A stretch of DNA of 64,000 nt from Alcanivorax sp. DG881 (GCF_000155615.1 NZ_DS989915.1:3031038-3095037), one strand, 5' to 3'; shown: positions 44,561 to 53,983, numbered from the stretch's first letter. Program-made: numbers and translations. Notes: generated by a model from the letters alone, not told the origin.

Positions 44561-44663
44561 CGGCGCGGCTCCTGTGACTCTTCTATGGAAGCCTACGGAA
44601 GAATACGCCTGGTGGTTATGCTATCGTTGCCATCCTTAGTGTCTTCCGTTCCCTCGTATTGCC

Positions 44664-45779
44664 ATGTCTGATGTACTCGTTGTAGGTGGTGGAATTGTCG
44701 GCCTTCTTGGTGCGCTTGAGCTTACACGGCGCGGAAGAGCGGTGACGATTATTGATGCCCCGGCTCAATACCCCCCGGCTTCCTGGGCGGGTGGCGGCAT
44801 TCTTTCTCCGTTGTATGCCTGGCGTTATTCCGATGCCATGACGCGTCTGTCCGTGGATGCTTTTTCCCGCTATCAACAGATACTGGATGAATGCGATGCT
44901 GCGGGCGTTCCGGGCTGCGAGGCGCTGCTGCATAGTGGCGGTCTGTGGGTGGAAACGGGCGGCGATGATGCGGCTCGTGCCCGCCGGTGGGCTGAGCGCT
45001 GGCAAATCCCTGTACAGTCAGTGTCTGCCAGTGAGCGGATGCCAGAATCTGCTGCCGGGGCGGGGCTGTTGTTCCCGTCACTGGGCAATATTCGTAACCC
45101 TGGTCTGTTGAAAGTGCTGCGTGCGCATTTGCAGCGGGTGGGGGTTCGTTTTCAATCAGCAATGGTCAGCCGGGTGCTGCCCACCAGGGTGGGGGCAGAG
45201 GTTCTGGCTGCTGATGGAAGGAAATGGCAAGGCGATACGGTTGTTGTCAGTGCCGGGCATATGGCGGAGCAGCTTTTGTTACCGATGGGGATGGCGATGC
45301 CGCTCTTTCCTGCAAAAGGGGAGATGCTTCTGTTTCGTATGAAGCCCGGCCAGGTGCCTGCGGTTATGTTGACGGAGAAAGGGTATTTGATCCCTCGGCA
45401 GGATGGTTCCGTGCTGGTAGGGTCAACGCTGAGGAAAGGGGACAATACCAGCTATCCCACGGTTGCCGGGCGTTATCAGTTGGAGCGGTTGGCGGCGTCG
45501 TTATGGCCGGCGTTGGCATCCTGCTCGCCGGCTTTTCACTGGGCAGGAGTGCGGCCGGGTTGTGAGCGGGATATTCCGTTCATCGGTCCGGTGCCCGGTA
45601 CCAACGGTATATTTGCCGCGGTGGGGCATTATCGCAACGGGCTGGTGTCAGCACCGGCCAGTGCAGAACTGCTCGCTCAACTGATAGCCGGTGAGCCGCC
45701 CTTTACTGACCCCGAGCCTTATTCGTTATCTTCTGCCTCGCCCTCGTCGCGATCCAGCTCCAGTTTTTTCAATCGGTAA
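44664..45779 (+). CDS. thiO: FAD-dependent glycine/D-amino acid oxidase ThiO
   Basis: 371 residues. Dinucleotide-binding VVGGGIVGLLGALELTRRG at 5-23 and the DAO pattern to the C-terminal GHYRNGLVSAPASAELLAQL fit ThiO, which oxidises glycine to iminoglycine for thiazole synthesis. Cys and Gly positions do not exclude another D-amino acid substrate. The last 18 or so residues, rich in Ser (SLSSASPSSRSSSSFFNR), are encoded antisense to the end of pilR: the genes overlap tail to tail by 61 nt. Confidence 0.85.
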   Translation: MSDVLVVGGGIVGLLGALELTRRGRAVTIIDAPAQYPPASWAGGGILSPLYAWRYSDAMTRLSVDAFSRYQQILDECDAAGVPGCEALLHSGGLWVETGGDDAARARRWAERWQIPVQSVSASERMPESAAGAGLLFPSLGNIRNPGLLKVLRAHLQRVGVRFQSAMVSRVLPTRVGAEVLAADGRKWQGDTVVVSAGHMAEQLLLPMGMAMPLFPAKGEMLLFRMKPGQVPAVMLTEKGYLIPRQDGSVLVGSTLRKGDNTSYPTVAGRYQLERLAASLWPALASCSPAFHWAGVRPGCERDIPFIGPVPGTNGIFAAVGHYRNGLVSAPASAELLAQLIAGEPPFTDPEPYSLSSASPSSRSSSSFFNR

Positions 45780-47119
45780 CGCAATGAACGGAAGGTCATG
45801 CCGAGTTTTTTGGCGGCTGCGGTGCGGTTCCAGTGGGTCGTATCCAGGGCCTTGAGAATTTCCTGCTTTTCGATTTCCTGAAGAAAATCCTCCAGAGGCT
45901 GATCACCGGGTCTTACTGATGATGCCGTTGCTGTTGCTTGGGCGTTATGGCGGGGGGCAGCCGCGGTCGAACGGCCTGATGCCAGGCGCAGGTGCTCTGG
46001 CAGAATGGTGTTGCCGTCGCACAGGGTTAGCGCCCGCTCCAGCGTATTTTCCAGTTCCCTGACATTGCCGGGAAAGGAGTAATTTTCTATGGCGTTCACC
46101 GCGTCAGAGCTGACGCTGGGTGGTGGTATGTCCCAGGCCTGACTGAGCCGGTTGAGAATATGCTGAACCAGTTTGGGAATATCTTCACGTCGGTCGCGCA
46201 GCGGCGGCACATGCGCTTCGATAACATTCAGTCGGTAGAAGAGATCCTGTCGAAAGCGCCCCTCTTCCATTTCATCTTCCAGGTTCTTGTGGGTGGCGCA
46301 GAGAATGCGCAGGTTGACCTGGAATTCCTTGGCTTCGCCTACCGGGCGCACGGATTTTTCCTGAATGGCGCGCAGTAGCTTGACCTGCATATGCAGTGGC
46401 AAGTCGGCCACTTCATCCAGAAACAGGGTGCCGCCGTCGGCTTCGCGGAACAGCCCCTTTCGGTCTTCCACGGCACCAGTGAACGCGCCTTTGCGGTGGC
46501 CGAAAAATTCGCTTTCCATCAACTCTGACGGAATGGCGCCGCAGTTGACTGCGACAAACGGTTTTTCCCGGCGTGGGCCGAGAGTATGAATCAACCGCGC
46601 AATACGTTCTTTACCACTGCCTGACTCGCCGCTGATATAGATGGGGGCCTGGCTGCGGGCCAGCTTTCGAACCTGGGCTTTCAGCGCCACCATGCTGGGT
46701 GCGTCACCAATCAGATTGTCTTCTTCCTCATGGTGTTCTTCGACTTCGCTGATGCCCAGGCCGTCTTCGATCAGCTGCCGTAACCGGTCCAGTGCCACAG
46801 GCTTGGCAATGAAATCATAGGCGCCGTATTTCATCGCATCGGTGGCGGTTTCCATGCTGCCGTAGGCGGTGATGACGGCGGTGGGCATGGTTGGGCAGTG
46901 TTGTGAGATGAATTGGAGAAGTTCCAGGCCTGTGCCATCGCCCAGATTCATGTCGGTCAGGCAGAGGTCGTAATGCGCGTCTTTGAGCTGCTGCCTGGCG
47001 GCAGACAGGGAGTCGGCTGCGGTGGCCTGAAGCTTCATGCGTCCGAGTGTGATGACCAGCAGTTCGCGCAGGTCAGCTTCGTCGTCAACAACCAGTACGT
47101 GGGGGGTATCTGCACTCAT
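45719..47119 (-). CDS. pilR: Type IV pilus response regulator PilR (NtrC family)
   Basis: 466 residues. Receiver domain with phospho-acceptor Asp56, AAA+ sigma-54 activation domain with Walker A GESGSGKE at 164-171 and GAFTGA at 211-216, and a Fis-type DNA-binding helix-turn-helix at the C-terminus (WNRTAAAKKLGMTFRSLRYRLKKL). With PilS it activates sigma-54-dependent pilA transcription. It lies 11 bp downstream of pilS. pilA itself is not in the window. Confidence 0.96.
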   Translation of the reverse strand: MSADTPHVLVVDDEADLRELLVITLGRMKLQATAADSLSAARQQLKDAHYDLCLTDMNLGDGTGLELLQFISQHCPTMPTAVITAYGSMETATDAMKYGAYDFIAKPVALDRLRQLIEDGLGISEVEEHHEEEDNLIGDAPSMVALKAQVRKLARSQAPIYISGESGSGKERIARLIHTLGPRREKPFVAVNCGAIPSELMESEFFGHRKGAFTGAVEDRKGLFREADGGTLFLDEVADLPLHMQVKLLRAIQEKSVRPVGEAKEFQVNLRILCATHKNLEDEMEEGRFRQDLFYRLNVIEAHVPPLRDRREDIPKLVQHILNRLSQAWDIPPPSVSSDAVNAIENYSFPGNVRELENTLERALTLCDGNTILPEHLRLASGRSTAAAPRHNAQATATASSVRPGDQPLEDFLQEIEKQEILKALDTTHWNRTAAAKKLGMTFRSLRYRLKKLELDRDEGEAEDNE

Positions 47120-47130
47120 AGGCGATTCTG

Positions 47131-48684
47131 TTATTGAAATTGTCGGTGCGGGTGAGCAAAGGTTATCACAAAGCTGGCGCCTTTCGGGGTTTCCTCAAGG
47201 TCCAGTGTGGCCTGGTTGGCATGGCACAATTCCCGGCACAGATAAAGGCCCAGCCCGTTGCCGTCTTTGGCGGTGGTGTAAAAGGGTTCGAAGAGATAAT
47301 TCATGGCCTCTTCACTGATGCCCTGGCCATTATCCTGAACTTTTAGCCAGGGCAGGCCGGTACGGTCGTGGTGGCCGCACCGCAGTGTGACAGTGCAGGG
47401 GGTGCCACCATGGCGAAGCGCATTGCCGATCAGGTTGTCCAGAACCTGAATAAGCTGGTTGCGATCAAAACGGACTTCCACGTCGGGCTGACAATGCAGG
47501 CTGAAGCTGCCCGTGGCGTCTTTCATTTCCCATTGCGCAGTCACTTCCTGAATCAGTGCCGTCAAGGTGAAACGTTCGGCTTGGCCCTTGGGGCGTCGTG
47601 ACAGGTCAAGGACGTCATGGATGATGCCGTTAACCCGGGTCACATGGTTGCGGATGATTTGCAGCAGGTGTTGATCTTCCGGGCTGGGTTCGTCGTCCAG
47701 CAAAAGGTCCGTGGCATGGTTGATGGCACTGAGCGGGTTGCGGATTTCGTGGGCCAGGGTGGCAGACAACCGGCCTAGCGATGCCAGGTTCATTTGCTGG
47801 GCTTCCTGCGCGACTTGTGCAGTATTTTCCAGAAATAATAAGGTCAGGCTTTCGTGACCGGTGTCCAGCTGTGCGAACCGTGGGTTCAGTACGGGGGATT
47901 GTTCCGAGACGCGCAGGGTGGGCAAGGGCAGAAGCGGGTTGTCTTGCCAGCGCTGAAAGCGGCTGGTCAGGGAGTCGGGCAAGTGTTTGCCCAGCATGGG
48001 GTTGTCAAACAGGTTGTTGGCGGACTGGTTGGACATGAGGACATGGAAGGTGTCGTCGAAAACCAGAATGCCGGTGCGCATGCGTTGCACAATTTGTTGG
48101 TTCAGTGCTTCCAGGCGTTCAATGGCGACCTGTTGCTGTTTGGTGATTCTTTCTGTTTGTTCCAGGCGCTGGGCAATCTGTTGGATGATCAGCGATACCA
48201 TGAAGAACGCGATGCCGAGCAGGCCAGATTCGGTCAGGGCGAACGGGGACGATAATTGTGCATGGATGGAAAAATAGAATTGCTCGAACATGGCGGACAG
48301 GGTCGCCAGTGCTGCAATAAGAAAGCCCTGTCGACCGCGCAACAGAATATTGCCGGCGGCAACGGTCACCAGCAAAAGCACCGCCAGGCCACCTTCCAGC
48401 CCGCCATTGGAGTGCACGACCAGCGTCAGCATCCCCAGATCACTGATTAACGCCGCCGGTTGTGCCCAGGCAGGGAAAGCCCGCTGGTGCCGGCGGTTGT
48501 CCAGGGTGGCAGAGGCCAGTGTCAGGCCCAGGTAAAGAAAAAGTGTGGTTTCGAAAAGGGCCGGAAAATGGGTGCCGAGCAGTGCCTTGTCCGGTCCGTA
48601 GTGCAGCAGCAGAAGCACACAGGCAATGGCAATGCGATAGACATTATAAATGCGTGCCGGTGTCCAGCCCTGGCTAGCGGTCAT
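47131..48684 (-). CDS. pilS: Type IV pilus sensor histidine kinase PilS
   Basis: 517 residues. About six membrane helices in the first 190 residues, a PAS-like cytoplasmic domain, HisKA with the phospho-accepting His in LSATLAHEIRNPLSAI, and an HATPase domain (NLIGNALRHGG, VQDNGQGIS, GNGLGLYLCRELC). It phosphorylates PilR and senses pilin in the membrane. It overlaps the small upstream membrane-protein gene by 11 nt, and pilR follows by 11 bp. Confidence 0.95.
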   Translation of the reverse strand: MTASQGWTPARIYNVYRIAIACVLLLLHYGPDKALLGTHFPALFETTLFLYLGLTLASATLDNRRHQRAFPAWAQPAALISDLGMLTLVVHSNGGLEGGLAVLLLVTVAAGNILLRGRQGFLIAALATLSAMFEQFYFSIHAQLSSPFALTESGLLGIAFFMVSLIIQQIAQRLEQTERITKQQQVAIERLEALNQQIVQRMRTGILVFDDTFHVLMSNQSANNLFDNPMLGKHLPDSLTSRFQRWQDNPLLPLPTLRVSEQSPVLNPRFAQLDTGHESLTLLFLENTAQVAQEAQQMNLASLGRLSATLAHEIRNPLSAINHATDLLLDDEPSPEDQHLLQIIRNHVTRVNGIIHDVLDLSRRPKGQAERFTLTALIQEVTAQWEMKDATGSFSLHCQPDVEVRFDRNQLIQVLDNLIGNALRHGGTPCTVTLRCGHHDRTGLPWLKVQDNGQGISEEAMNYLFEPFYTTAKDGNGLGLYLCRELCHANQATLDLEETPKGASFVITFAHPHRQFQ

Positions 48685-48916
48685 GGTGTTCCAGATATTG
48701 ACGCTGATGGTCCTGGCTGCAGAAGTGTTGGCCGTTGTGGCTGAAGGCTTCGGGGGTGGGAACGTGGACGCCGCATTGCGCGCATTTGACCATGATCTGC
48801 GGGTTGCCGGCGTTATTGTCGGATTCTGCGGGCCGGGCCTGGGCCAGCAATCGTTTTATGACCCGCCAGGCCAGATAGATCAACGCGGCGATAATAATCA
48901 GGCGAATCAGGCCCAT
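48674..48916 (-). CDS. PP0621-family small membrane zinc-ribbon protein
   Basis: 80 residues. One N-terminal membrane helix (LIRLIIIAALIYLAWRVI), then a cytoplasmic part with CAQCGVHVP and a C-terminal FCSQDHQRQY, which together could bind zinc. Genes of this type precede pilS in Pseudomonas as well. Its function is unknown; co-transcription with pilSR suggests a link to pili. Confidence 0.85.
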   Translation of the reverse strand: MGLIRLIIIAALIYLAWRVIKRLLAQARPAESDNNAGNPQIMVKCAQCGVHVPTPEAFSHNGQHFCSQDHQRQYLEHHDR

Positions 48917-49036
48917 GGAGCTCCCCTCGGGTTGGTGTTTTTGTCAGCTGCTGTGGTGTTCTGTGTTTTTAGCGCATTCATCGATTGCCGGCTAAAGAGT
49001 ACAATCAGCGCTCACTTGAGGAAAGGCCGGTTGATC

Positions 49037-50662
49037 ATGCGAATTATTATGGCCCAGCAGAACGCGCTGGTGGGCGATATCGAAGGGAACGCCCAGCGCG
49101 TTATTGCCGCTGCAGACGAAGCGCGCCGACTGCTAGGCGCGGACCTTGTATTGTTCCCGGAGCTGATGCTCACCGGTTACCCGCCGGAAGACCTGTTGTT
49201 GCGTCCCAGCCTGAACAGCCGGGTCGATGCGGCGCTGGCCGACATTGGTGCGGCGATTTCGGTGCCCGTGGTGCTGGGCTATCCGGCGGTGCGCAACGGG
49301 CATCGCCGTAATGCGGCCGGCGTGGTGTTTCCCGGTGAGTCCGGCCCCCGTCATGAGTATTTCAAGCAGCATCTGCCCAATTACCGGGTATTTGATGAAA
49401 AGCGCTATTTTCAGCCGGGCACGGATATCTGCACCTTTGATATCGAGGGCTGGACGCTGGGCATCACCATCTGTGAAGACATCTGGCACGATGGCCCGGC
49501 AGCCCAATTGCAGCAGGCCGGTGCGGACCTGGTGTTGAATCTGAATGCGTCCCCTTATCGTGCCAACAAAGCGGATGAGCGTTTTGCCCAGGTGCAGGCC
49601 CGTAGCCGGGAAACCGGGTTGCCGGTGCTGTATTGCAACTTGGTGGGGGGGCAGGATGAGCTGGTCTTTGATGGCGCTTCCTTTGTCTGTGATAGCCAGG
49701 GAAATCGCTGCGTGCAGGCCGCCAGTTTTACCGAAGCGCTGGTGCCGGTGGATCTGCAGTGCCAGGGCGGGCACTGTGAGCCCCGTGGGGAGGAGCTGCC
49801 GTTGCCAGGCCCGGAAGAGGGCATGTACCAGGCGCTGGTGTTGGCGACGCGCGATTATGTGAACAAGAATGGTTTCAAGGGCGCGCTATTGGGGCTGTCC
49901 GGTGGTATCGACTCTGCCCTGACGCTGGCGGTGGCGGTGGATGCCCTCGGCCCGGAACGGGTAGAGGCGGTGATGATGCCGTTCCAGTACACCTCTGCCA
50001 TGAGCCTGGAAGATGCCGAGAAGCAAGCGCGTACTTTGCGTGTCCATTATCGTGTGTTGCCCATCGAGGCCGCGTTCAATGGCTTTATGGATATCCTCAG
50101 TGAGTCATTTTCCGGCACCGCCCGGGATACCACCGAAGAGAATCTCCAGGCCCGTTGCCGGGGGGTGTTGTTGATGGCGCTTTCCAATAAAAATGGCTCT
50201 GTGGTACTGACCACCGGCAACAAGAGCGAAATGGCCGTGGGGTATGCCACCCTGTATGGCGACATGGCCGGGGGCTTCTCGGTGCTCAAGGATGTTTTCA
50301 AAACCTCCGTGTTTAACCTGTGCCGTTGGCGTAACCAGCAAGCCGGAGCCGAAATCATTCCGGACCGGGTAATCACCCGTCCGCCGTCAGCCGAGCTGGC
50401 CCCGGACCAGGTGGACAGTGATTCGCTGCCCGATTACGACGAGCTGGACGCGATTCTGGAGCGTTACGTGGAGCAGGACATGAGCGCGGAAGCGGTGATC
50501 CGTGATGGTTTTGACCGCGAGACGGTCTACCGGGTGGTGAAGCTCACCGACCGCAATGAGTACAAGCGACGCCAGGCGGCCGTCGGCCCCCGCGTCAGTC
50601 GCCGCGCCTTCGGCAAGGACCGGCGGTACCCGATTACCAACGGGTGGCGCCCGGGGGATTGA
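49037..50662 (+). CDS. nadE: Glutamine-dependent NAD+ synthetase
   Basis: 541 residues. The N-terminal nitrilase-type glutaminase domain has Glu, Lys and Cys of the catalytic triad (LFPELMLTGYPPEDLL, then LPNYRVFDEKRYF, then ITICEDIWHDG). The C-terminal synthetase domain starts near 285 with LGLSGGIDSALTLAVAVDALG. It amidates NaAD to NAD+. The start MRIIMAQQNALVGDI fits the family, though the ribosome binding site is weak. It is divergent from the pilSR unit. Confidence 0.95.
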   Translation: MRIIMAQQNALVGDIEGNAQRVIAAADEARRLLGADLVLFPELMLTGYPPEDLLLRPSLNSRVDAALADIGAAISVPVVLGYPAVRNGHRRNAAGVVFPGESGPRHEYFKQHLPNYRVFDEKRYFQPGTDICTFDIEGWTLGITICEDIWHDGPAAQLQQAGADLVLNLNASPYRANKADERFAQVQARSRETGLPVLYCNLVGGQDELVFDGASFVCDSQGNRCVQAASFTEALVPVDLQCQGGHCEPRGEELPLPGPEEGMYQALVLATRDYVNKNGFKGALLGLSGGIDSALTLAVAVDALGPERVEAVMMPFQYTSAMSLEDAEKQARTLRVHYRVLPIEAAFNGFMDILSESFSGTARDTTEENLQARCRGVLLMALSNKNGSVVLTTGNKSEMAVGYATLYGDMAGGFSVLKDVFKTSVFNLCRWRNQQAGAEIIPDRVITRPPSAELAPDQVDSDSLPDYDELDAILERYVEQDMSAEAVIRDGFDRETVYRVVKLTDRNEYKRRQAAVGPRVSRRAFGKDRRYPITNGWRPGD

Positions 50663-50668
50663 TTTAAC

Positions 50669-50766
50669 GCTGGATGCCCGAGGCCGGATGCTTGACGGAA
50701 AAACAAAAAAGCCCGCGTAAGCGGGCTTTTTGGCGTCTGGCCTCAGGCGTCCAGCATTCGGCGTCC
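50669..50766. repeat. Heptad inverted-repeat element, family B, flanking a terminator
   Basis: Four heptads on the left from 50669 (GCTGGAT, GCCCGAG and on), an intrinsic terminator in the middle, and five heptads on the right at 50732-50766 (GGCGTCT, GGCCTCA and on). The arms are imperfect reverse complements (for example GAGGCC against GGCCTC). The right array overlaps the stop codon of bamD by one base. The element fills the gap between convergent nadE and bamD. Confidence 0.8.
50705..50731. terminator. Bidirectional terminator inside a heptad element
   Basis: AAAAAA, GCCCGC, loop GTAA, GCGGGC, TTTTT. Symmetrical A and T runs allow it to serve nadE and bamD. Confidence 0.93.
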
Positions 50767-51584
50767 TACAACAAATCAAACGTCAGCAGGCTCAGCAGCC
50801 CTTCATCTTCATCCGGCCACCAGGCCAGATCCACTTGCTTGTCGTCATCCAGAAAGGCGCTGTCTGGCCAGTTCAGGGCCAGCACGGCGCGGCTTTTCTC
50901 TGCCTGCTCGGGCAGCTCCAGCCGCTGGTAACCTTTGGTCATAATGGCCAGGCCTTCTTCCACCGCCGGGGTCTGCTGGTAGTGTTTGACCACGTATTGT
51001 GCCCGGTTTATGGAGGCAACAATGGCGCCACGGCGAGCGTAGTAACGGGCTACGTGGAGCTCCTGACGGGCCAGCTGGTTGCGGATGTGGACCATGCGAG
51101 CGCGGGCGTCGGGGGAGTATTCGCTGTCCGGGAAGCGGGCAACCAGTCGCTCGAAATCGCGGAAAGCGTCTTTCGCAGCATCCATATCCTTGCTGGAGCG
51201 ATCGGAGGTGACCATGTTGTCAAACAGGCCTTTCTCCATGTTGAAGTTGGCCAGCCCGCGCATGTAGAGGGCATAGTCCATGCGTGGATGCGCGGGGTAG
51301 TTGCGCATGAAGCGTTGCGCCGCTACCACGGTGGCCGGGTAGTCCACGGACTTGTACTGGGCGTAGATCAGGTCCAGCGCAGACTGTTCGGCATAGTCCC
51401 CATACGGAAAGCGCGCCTCCAGCTCCTTGAGCTGGTCGATGGCCGTCAGGTAGTTTTTCGATTCAATGGACTCGCTGGCCTCCCGATATTGATCGGCCTC
51501 GGTGAGTTCCGGGCGATCTTCCGGGTTACCGGCGCAGCCGGCCAGAATCAGTACACACAGTAGTGGCCATAAAAGTCGTGGCAT
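50766..51584 (-). CDS. bamD: Outer membrane assembly lipoprotein BamD
   Basis: 272 residues. Lipobox LAGC with Cys17, then five TPR-like repeats (AIDQLKELEARFPYGDYAEQSALDLIYAQYKSVDYPAT and following). It is the essential lipoprotein partner of BamA. It is divergent from rluD, the conserved gammaproteobacterial arrangement. The C-terminal tail (DEDEGLLSLLTFDLL) is longer than in E. coli and ends at the edge of a heptad element. Confidence 0.95.
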   Translation of the reverse strand: MPRLLWPLLCVLILAGCAGNPEDRPELTEADQYREASESIESKNYLTAIDQLKELEARFPYGDYAEQSALDLIYAQYKSVDYPATVVAAQRFMRNYPAHPRMDYALYMRGLANFNMEKGLFDNMVTSDRSSKDMDAAKDAFRDFERLVARFPDSEYSPDARARMVHIRNQLARQELHVARYYARRGAIVASINRAQYVVKHYQQTPAVEEGLAIMTKGYQRLELPEQAEKSRAVLALNWPDSAFLDDDKQVDLAWWPDEDEGLLSLLTFDLL

Positions 51585-51652
51585 TCTTTCCTCGTTGAAC
51601 GGGTTACAATTCGCGAATTCGGTATTTAAGCACAGGTTGAGGAACCTTTTAT

Positions 51653-52627
51653 ATGGGACATCTTGGCGGCGAAAAAATTCAGCGCACCGAACAGGTGAAG
51701 CCGGAGCACGCCGGGCAGCGGGTAGACCAGGTGGCGGCAGAGCTGTTTGACGGCTTTTCCCGGTCTCGCCTGCAGACCTGGATCAAGAATGGCGTGCTGA
51801 CGGTCAACGGAGCCAAGACCAAGCCCAAAGAGAAGCTGACCGGTAATGAATCGCTGACGCTGGAAGTGGAAATTGAGCCGGAGCTGGATGATCAGCCCCA
51901 ATCCATTGATCTGGACGTGGTGTACCAGGATGACGATCTGATCGTGATCAACAAGCCCACCGGGCTGGTGGTCCACCCGGCGGCGGGGCACGCAGATGGC
52001 ACTTTGCTGAACGGTCTGCTGCACCTTGATGAACGGCTCAACAGCTTGCCCCGCGCTGGGATTGTTCACCGGCTGGACCGTGATACCACCGGATTGATGG
52101 TGGTGGCCCGCTCTCTGGAGGCCCACCAGAGCCTGGTGGCGCAACTTCAGGACAAGAGCCTGTTCCGGCAGTACGAGGCGATTGCCGTGGGCGTGATGAC
52201 TGGCGGCGGCAAGGTGGACGCACCCATGGGGCGTCACCCGGTGGACCGCAAGAAGCAGGCAGTGGTGAAAACCGGCGGCAAGAATGCGGTGACTCACTAT
52301 CGCGTTCTGGATCGCTACCGGGCCCATACCCGCATTCAGGTGCAACTGGAAACCGGCCGCACCCACCAGATCCGCGTTCACATGGCGCATCGTAACTACC
52401 CGCTGGTGGGGGATCCGCTCTATGGTGGTCGCCTCAAGCAGCCTGCCGGGGCCACCGAAGCGCTGCGTCAGGCGCTGCACAAGTTCCCCCGCCAGGCACT
52501 GCATGCCCGCAAGTTGGGGCTGATTCACCCGGCCACGGGCGAATACCGTGAATTCGAAGCGCCGCTGCCGGCGGATATGACAGGGCTGATTGCCGCACTG
52601 GAAAACGATATCAAAGAAGAAGAGTGA
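51653..52627 (+). CDS. rluD: 23S rRNA pseudouridine synthase RluD
   Basis: 324 residues. The S4 RNA-binding domain is at about 20-80 (RSRLQTWIKNGVLTVNG). The catalytic RluA-type motif is GIVHRLDRDTTGLM near 136-149, with Asp as nucleophile. It makes pseudouridines in helix 69 of 23S rRNA. GAGGAA precedes the ATG. It is followed by a lipoprotein gene and pgeF in the same direction. Confidence 0.95.
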   Translation: MGHLGGEKIQRTEQVKPEHAGQRVDQVAAELFDGFSRSRLQTWIKNGVLTVNGAKTKPKEKLTGNESLTLEVEIEPELDDQPQSIDLDVVYQDDDLIVINKPTGLVVHPAAGHADGTLLNGLLHLDERLNSLPRAGIVHRLDRDTTGLMVVARSLEAHQSLVAQLQDKSLFRQYEAIAVGVMTGGGKVDAPMGRHPVDRKKQAVVKTGGKNAVTHYRVLDRYRAHTRIQVQLETGRTHQIRVHMAHRNYPLVGDPLYGGRLKQPAGATEALRQALHKFPRQALHARKLGLIHPATGEYREFEAPLPADMTGLIAALENDIKEEE

Positions 52628-52642
52628 TAAGAGGTGAAGGGT

Positions 52643-53047
52643 ATGGGGTTGTCTCGGGGAGGCGTGGGATGGCTGGGTGTGACGTTGCTGATGGCCGGCT
52701 GCGCCAGCAGCTACCACCCCTGGAATGGGGCCAAGGGGTATCAGGATCAGCCTTTGGGCGATCAGACCTACGCGGTAAGTTATCACGCGGAAAAAGGAAC
52801 AGACTGGGCGGTGCTGGATGGCTATCTGCAGCGCCGCTGTGAGACGCTACTGGGCCAGCCAGCTGTTTCGGTGACGGATATCACCCACCGAATCCACGGC
52901 AATGTGGCCCAGTCAGACATGGCGACCAGTGCGCCAGTGCGAACCGGAGGCGATGCCATGGGTGGAAACTTCAGTTCTCCCGGCCTGTCTCAGCACGGAG
53001 TGCTGTTCAAGTTGCGTGTGGCGGAAGGGGTGTGTTCCCCCGACTGA
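52643..53047 (+). CDS. Small lipoprotein, CC0125/CC1285-like
   Basis: 134 residues. Lipobox LMAGC with Cys near residue 20, then GAKGYQDQPLGDQTYAVSYHAEKGTDW and a Cys pair (RRCETLLG and GVCSPD). The WNGAKGYQD-xxLGDxTYxVSY pattern recalls a lipoprotein family known from Caulobacter and marine bacteria. ATG 52643 is chosen because AAGAGG lies 8 nt upstream; the GTG at 52634 overlaps that site. It sits between rluD and pgeF. Function unknown. Confidence 0.75.
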   Translation: MGLSRGGVGWLGVTLLMAGCASSYHPWNGAKGYQDQPLGDQTYAVSYHAEKGTDWAVLDGYLQRRCETLLGQPAVSVTDITHRIHGNVAQSDMATSAPVRTGGDAMGGNFSSPGLSQHGVLFKLRVAEGVCSPD

Positions 53048-53061
53048 CCAAGGAGCCAGCA

Positions 53062-53817
53062 ATGTCACTGCCTGACAAGAGCCAATGGCTATGCCCGGAC
53101 TGGAATCCACACCCGGCCGTGCGGGTGTGCGTGACGACCCGTGCCGGTGATCATTCCCCCAGGCCCTGGCACGGATTCAATCTGGGGTTGAACTGCGGTG
53201 ACCAGCCGGCGCGGGTCGAGCAGGCCCGTCATCATGTGGAAAAACTGCTGCAGGCGGATCACCCTGCCGCCTGGTTGTGGCAGGTCCATGGCAAGCGGGT
53301 GATACGCGCCGATGCCCAGGATAACGAGGCCGATGGGGTCTGGATTGACCAGCAACGCTGGCCCTGTGTGGTGCTGACCGCCGATTGCCTGCCGGTGTTG
53401 CTGGCCCGCACTGATGGAACGGCTGTCGCGGCGGTCCATGCCGGCTGGCGGGGCCTTCAGGCCGGCATTATTGCCGAAGGCGTGGCCAGTATTGCGCCCA
53501 ACGGTGAGCCCGTGAGTGCCTGGTTGGGTCCGGCCATTTGTGGGCAGTGCTATCAGGTGGGGGATGAGGTCTACCGTGCCTTTACCGAGAATCGGCCTGC
53601 GTTCAAGCCTGCTTTCCAGAAAGATGCTACTCCCAACCACTGGCGATTCTCGGTGGCTCACGCCGCCATCATCGAGCTGGCCCAGCTCGGCGTCGACGAT
53701 GTCCACGGTGGGGATCTCTGCACAGCCTGTGACCTGTCCCGTTTTTATTCCTATCGCAAGGAAGGCGAGACAGGGCGTTTTGCGTCGCTGATTTGGCTGG
53801 ATGGCGGTGGTCAATAA
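53062..53817 (+). CDS. pgeF: Peptidoglycan editing factor PgeF (YfiH/laccase-domain)
   Basis: 251 residues. The conserved His and Cys residues of the family lie in LWQVHGKRV, TADCLPVLL and VHAGWRGLQAG, and GPAICGQCYQVGDEV follows. PgeF removes wrongly incorporated amino acids from peptidoglycan precursors; older names call it a polyphenol oxidase. AAGGAGCC lies before ATG 53062. Its TAA stop begins a heptad repeat of family D. Confidence 0.93.
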   Translation: MSLPDKSQWLCPDWNPHPAVRVCVTTRAGDHSPRPWHGFNLGLNCGDQPARVEQARHHVEKLLQADHPAAWLWQVHGKRVIRADAQDNEADGVWIDQQRWPCVVLTADCLPVLLARTDGTAVAAVHAGWRGLQAGIIAEGVASIAPNGEPVSAWLGPAICGQCYQVGDEVYRAFTENRPAFKPAFQKDATPNHWRFSVAHAAIIELAQLGVDDVHGGDLCTACDLSRFYSYRKEGETGRFASLIWLDGGGQ

Positions 53818-53983
53818 TTAATAATTAATAGTTAATAATGAATAATTAATAACGCGCGACAGGATTTTAGATTGATCTTAAATGCAGGAGGCTGCGCCCA
53901 GAGTTTGGGCGCGGCCTCATTGTTTGAGCGTTCCAACAGCGCTGAACGCGCAGCTATTAATTATTCATTATTAACTATTAATT
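53816..53983. repeat. Heptad inverted-repeat element, family D, with 29-bp perfect arms
   Basis: Left heptads from 53816 (AATTAAT twice, then AGTTAAT, AATGAAT, AATTAAT). 53823-53851 is perfectly inverted at 53955-53983 (29 of 29). The 103-bp spacer holds a GC-rich hairpin at 53888-53918 (GAGGCTGCGCCC and GGGCGCGGCCTC). The left array includes the pgeF stop; the right one ends 3 bp before the clpB heat-shock promoter. Confidence 0.85.
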
